This document shows, in pieces, positions 62,410 to 64,000 of a stretch of 64,000 nt of DNA (positions within the stretch are counted from its first letter, which is position 1; every line of letters starts with the position of its first letter). This DNA comes from JABDIY01 sp963751955 (GTDB lineage: Bacteria > Actinomycetota > Acidimicrobiia > Acidimicrobiales > SZUA-35): the NCBI GenBank assembly GCA_963751955.1, contig CAVVWM010000002.1:248001-312000 (forward strand). The letters run 5' to 3'. A program made the position numbers and the translations under genes. The notes beneath the pieces are model-generated. The model saw only the letters and a list, made by a program, of their open reading frames with translations, was not told the origin of the DNA and searched no databases.

Positions 62410-64000
62410 GGTTCTTCTCCCTGGGCGGGTGAGGGACTGGTCGAAGGCGCGATCGAATCGACCGTGGTGGTGGTTTCGGGTTGGACGGTGGTCGGTGGAG
62501 CGATCAGGGCCGGGGCAGGAATCTCGCTGGAGAAACACGGGCCGCCGCAGTCGGCCGCAACGGTTGCGGCGTATGAGCGTGGATTGGCGACCGTCTCGCT
62601 TCGACTCGCGACCACTTGATCACGAGAAACCGCTCGTTGTGGCAACTCGGCAGGTTCGGGAAATTCGACTGGTTCGATTCCGGCCAGCGCTGCGGTCATG
62701 ATTTCGGAGAAGGCTCTGGCTGGGTGACTTCCACCGGTCACGTTTCCGACACCGTTGATGTTGCGAAGTGTCGCCAGTTTGTCGGCGTGACCCATCCAGA
62801 TCGCGGTGGTCACGTGTGGGTCATAACCCACGAACCAGGCCGCCCTGTAGGCCTGGGCGGTTCCTGTCTTGCCCGCGATGGTATGGCCCTCGACCTCGGC
62901 GGCTTTGCCAGTACCTTCGATCACTACCCCGACCAGAACGTCGGTGACGTGGTCGGCAATCTCGGGCTTCAACACCCGATGTCCAAGACCGTTGGTGTTG
63001 TCGAGCAGCACGTTCCCGTCGTCATCAAGAACCCGAAGAATGCCGGTGGGCGGAACCCGGACGCCTCGGTTGGCGAAGCTCCCGTAGGCCGAGGCCATCT
63101 CGAGTGGAGACGTCTCTGCAGCACCGAGCGCCAGGCTCGCACCGTACTCTCGATCGGGATCCAACCGGTCGAGACCGAGTTCTCGTGCCAGGTCGACTGT
63201 GTCGGGAATCGACACGTCGAGAACGAGCTGTGCGAAGACAGTGTTGACCGACTTCCAAGTCGCTTCTCGAAGATCGATCCGACCGCGGTCCTTGTAGTCG
63301 TAGTTTTCGATTGTGCATTGCTCGCCGACACAACCGGGAACCACGAACGATCCTGGGGCCCGGTACATAGTTTCGGGTCCCAGTCCCCGCCTGAACGCCT
63401 CGGCCAGCACGATCGGCTTGAACGACGATCCGGGTTGGAAACCGGTGCTTCCGCCGATTGCGAGGTTGACCTGGCTGAACCCGTAGTCACGGCCACCCAC
63501 CATGGCGAGCACATGCCCATTGGTGTGGTCCAACGTGACCGAAGCCATCTCGACCGGATACTGCGTTGACCCAAGGCGCCCTGCCACAGCTTGTTCGGAC
63601 CGAGCCTGGAGGCCGGGGTCGATTGTGGTCTCGACTGTCAAACCGCCGCGATAGACAGTGTCGTCGCCAAAGCGCTTTCGAAGGTCGGCCTCCACCCAAT
63701 CGACGAAGAACGGGTGATCGGCGGCGCCCTTTTGTTCTACCGGCACCACGACGGTCACAGGGCCCGAAGGAGGATCACCCTGTTCCACCAACCACAGCGT
63801 CCTGGCCGCTTCACGCTCGAAATCTTCCTGGTCGATGTAGCCCTGATCGAGCATGGCCTGAAGGACAAGACGGCGACGCTCATCAGCAGCCTCGACGTTC
63901 TCGCGGGGGCTCAGCCTCGATGGTGCCTTCACAATGCCGGCAAGGGTGGCGGCCTCGGAGATGTCGATGTCGTTGATCGGCTTGCCGAAGTACACCGCCG
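62406..64000 (-). CDS. Class A penicillin-binding protein (transglycosylase-transpeptidase), partial
   Basis: The gene enters from beyond the right edge, and its last 531 codons are in the window. The transglycosylase end shows VYFGKPINDIDISEAATLAG. The transpeptidase has all three motifs: SxxK in TGFQPGSSFKPIVLAEAF, SxN in WKSVNTVFAQLV, and KTG in HTIAGKTGTAQAYRAAW. The C-terminus is a Pro/Thr-rich, Cys-bearing tail. It polymerises and cross-links peptidoglycan. It is translationally coupled to the pseudoprotease that follows it, which suggests the two work together at the cell wall. Confidence 0.94.
   Translation of the reverse strand, partial: AVYFGKPINDIDISEAATLAGIVKAPSRLSPRENVEAADERRRLVLQAMLDQGYIDQEDFEREAARTLWLVEQGDPPSGPVTVVVPVEQKGAADHPFFVDWVEADLRKRFGDDTVYRGGLTVETTIDPGLQARSEQAVAGRLGSTQYPVEMASVTLDHTNGHVLAMVGGRDYGFSQVNLAIGGSTGFQPGSSFKPIVLAEAFRRGLGPETMYRAPGSFVVPGCVGEQCTIENYDYKDRGRIDLREATWKSVNTVFAQLVLDVSIPDTVDLARELGLDRLDPDREYGASLALGAAETSPLEMASAYGSFANRGVRVPPTGILRVLDDDGNVLLDNTNGLGHRVLKPEIADHVTDVLVGVVIEGTGKAAEVEGHTIAGKTGTAQAYRAAWFVGYDPHVTTAIWMGHADKLATLRNINGVGNVTGGSHPARAFSEIMTAALAGIEPVEFPEPAELPQRAVSRDQVVASRSETVANPRSYAATVAADCGGPCFSSEIPAPALIAPPTTVQPETTTTVDSIAPSTSPSPAQGEEP

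Noticed and set aside
62616..63569. 317-residue plus-strand ORF
   Set aside because: Antisense to the penicillin-binding protein, which has all catalytic motifs.

Overview
The window is about 64 kb of roughly 60% GC bacterial chromosome, densely packed, with many GTG starts and many 1-4 nt gene overlaps. Gene content points to the phylum Actinomycetota: an F420-type LLM oxidoreductase, an actinobacterial-type RNB ribonuclease, a DUF3499-like protein, an MT0933-type small antitoxin-like protein, DUF4214 and DUF3048 domains, and Thr-rich lipoproteins. The class Acidimicrobiia is my best guess, by inference only. There is no phage, IS element or CRISPR array. Six genes carry single-base frameshifts, five of them in short G/C runs, which looks more like sequence error than decay.

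Layout. 1-5.1 kb: acyl-CoA synthetase start (partial), FAD oxidoreductase, mutM, MarR regulator, RNB nuclease, PPOX-like flavoprotein. 5.1-5.3 kb: a hairpin whose right half is amplified as a 20-bp tandem repeat between two convergent genes. 5.3-11 kb: RidA, an unknown protein-lipoprotein-Ppx/GppA operon, a secreted DUF4214-DUF3048 fusion and a PrmA-like methyltransferase. 11-17 kb: one giant membrane protein joining a cytoplasmic HD-GYP domain to about 1,600 extracellular residues of Ig/cadherin-like repeats and two lamin-tail domains. 17-21.5 kb: phosphotransferase, surE, LLM oxidoreductase, 2-hydroxyacid dehydrogenase. 21.5-25.7 kb: tandem glycine riboswitch driving gcvT-gcvP. 25.7-30.2 kb: DUF3499-like, XdhC-like, two sulfotransferases, alkyltransferase-like protein and a CCA-enzyme-like HD protein. 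30.2-35.2 kb: anchored proteins, rhomboid, arfB, lipid kinase, nei, then a multi-hairpin leader before an unknown basic protein. 35.2-41.7 kb: FetB-type permease, phosphoribosyltransferase, lipoprotein, a Pycsar-effector-like membrane protein next to an M20 amidohydrolase, SRPBCC-like protein and glucan phosphorylase. 41.7-50.8 kb: amidase, pgi, class V aminotransferase, FAD monooxygenase, two-domain VOC protein, nitronate monooxygenase. 50.9-57.2 kb: MT0933-like protein, tRNA-Arg(CCU), a decayed copy of an ABC ATPase, zinc-ribbon protein, phosphatase lipoprotein, then the intact MacB/FtsX-type ABC pair. 57.2-64 kb: small membrane and zinc-finger proteins, SDR, GNAT protein, YihY, and a catalytically dead trypsin-like protein translationally coupled to a class A penicillin-binding protein that runs off the window.

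Functional groups are glycine cleavage (riboswitch, gcvT, gcvP; gcvH is not in the window), storage sugar use (glucan phosphorylase, pgi), oxidised-base repair (mutM, nei, ATL) and the cell envelope (PBP, pseudoprotease, YihY, ABC exporter). The most unusual objects are the HD-GYP/adhesin giant, the orphan PycTM-like protein, the structured leader near 34.7 kb and the hairpin-derived repeat at 5.1 kb.
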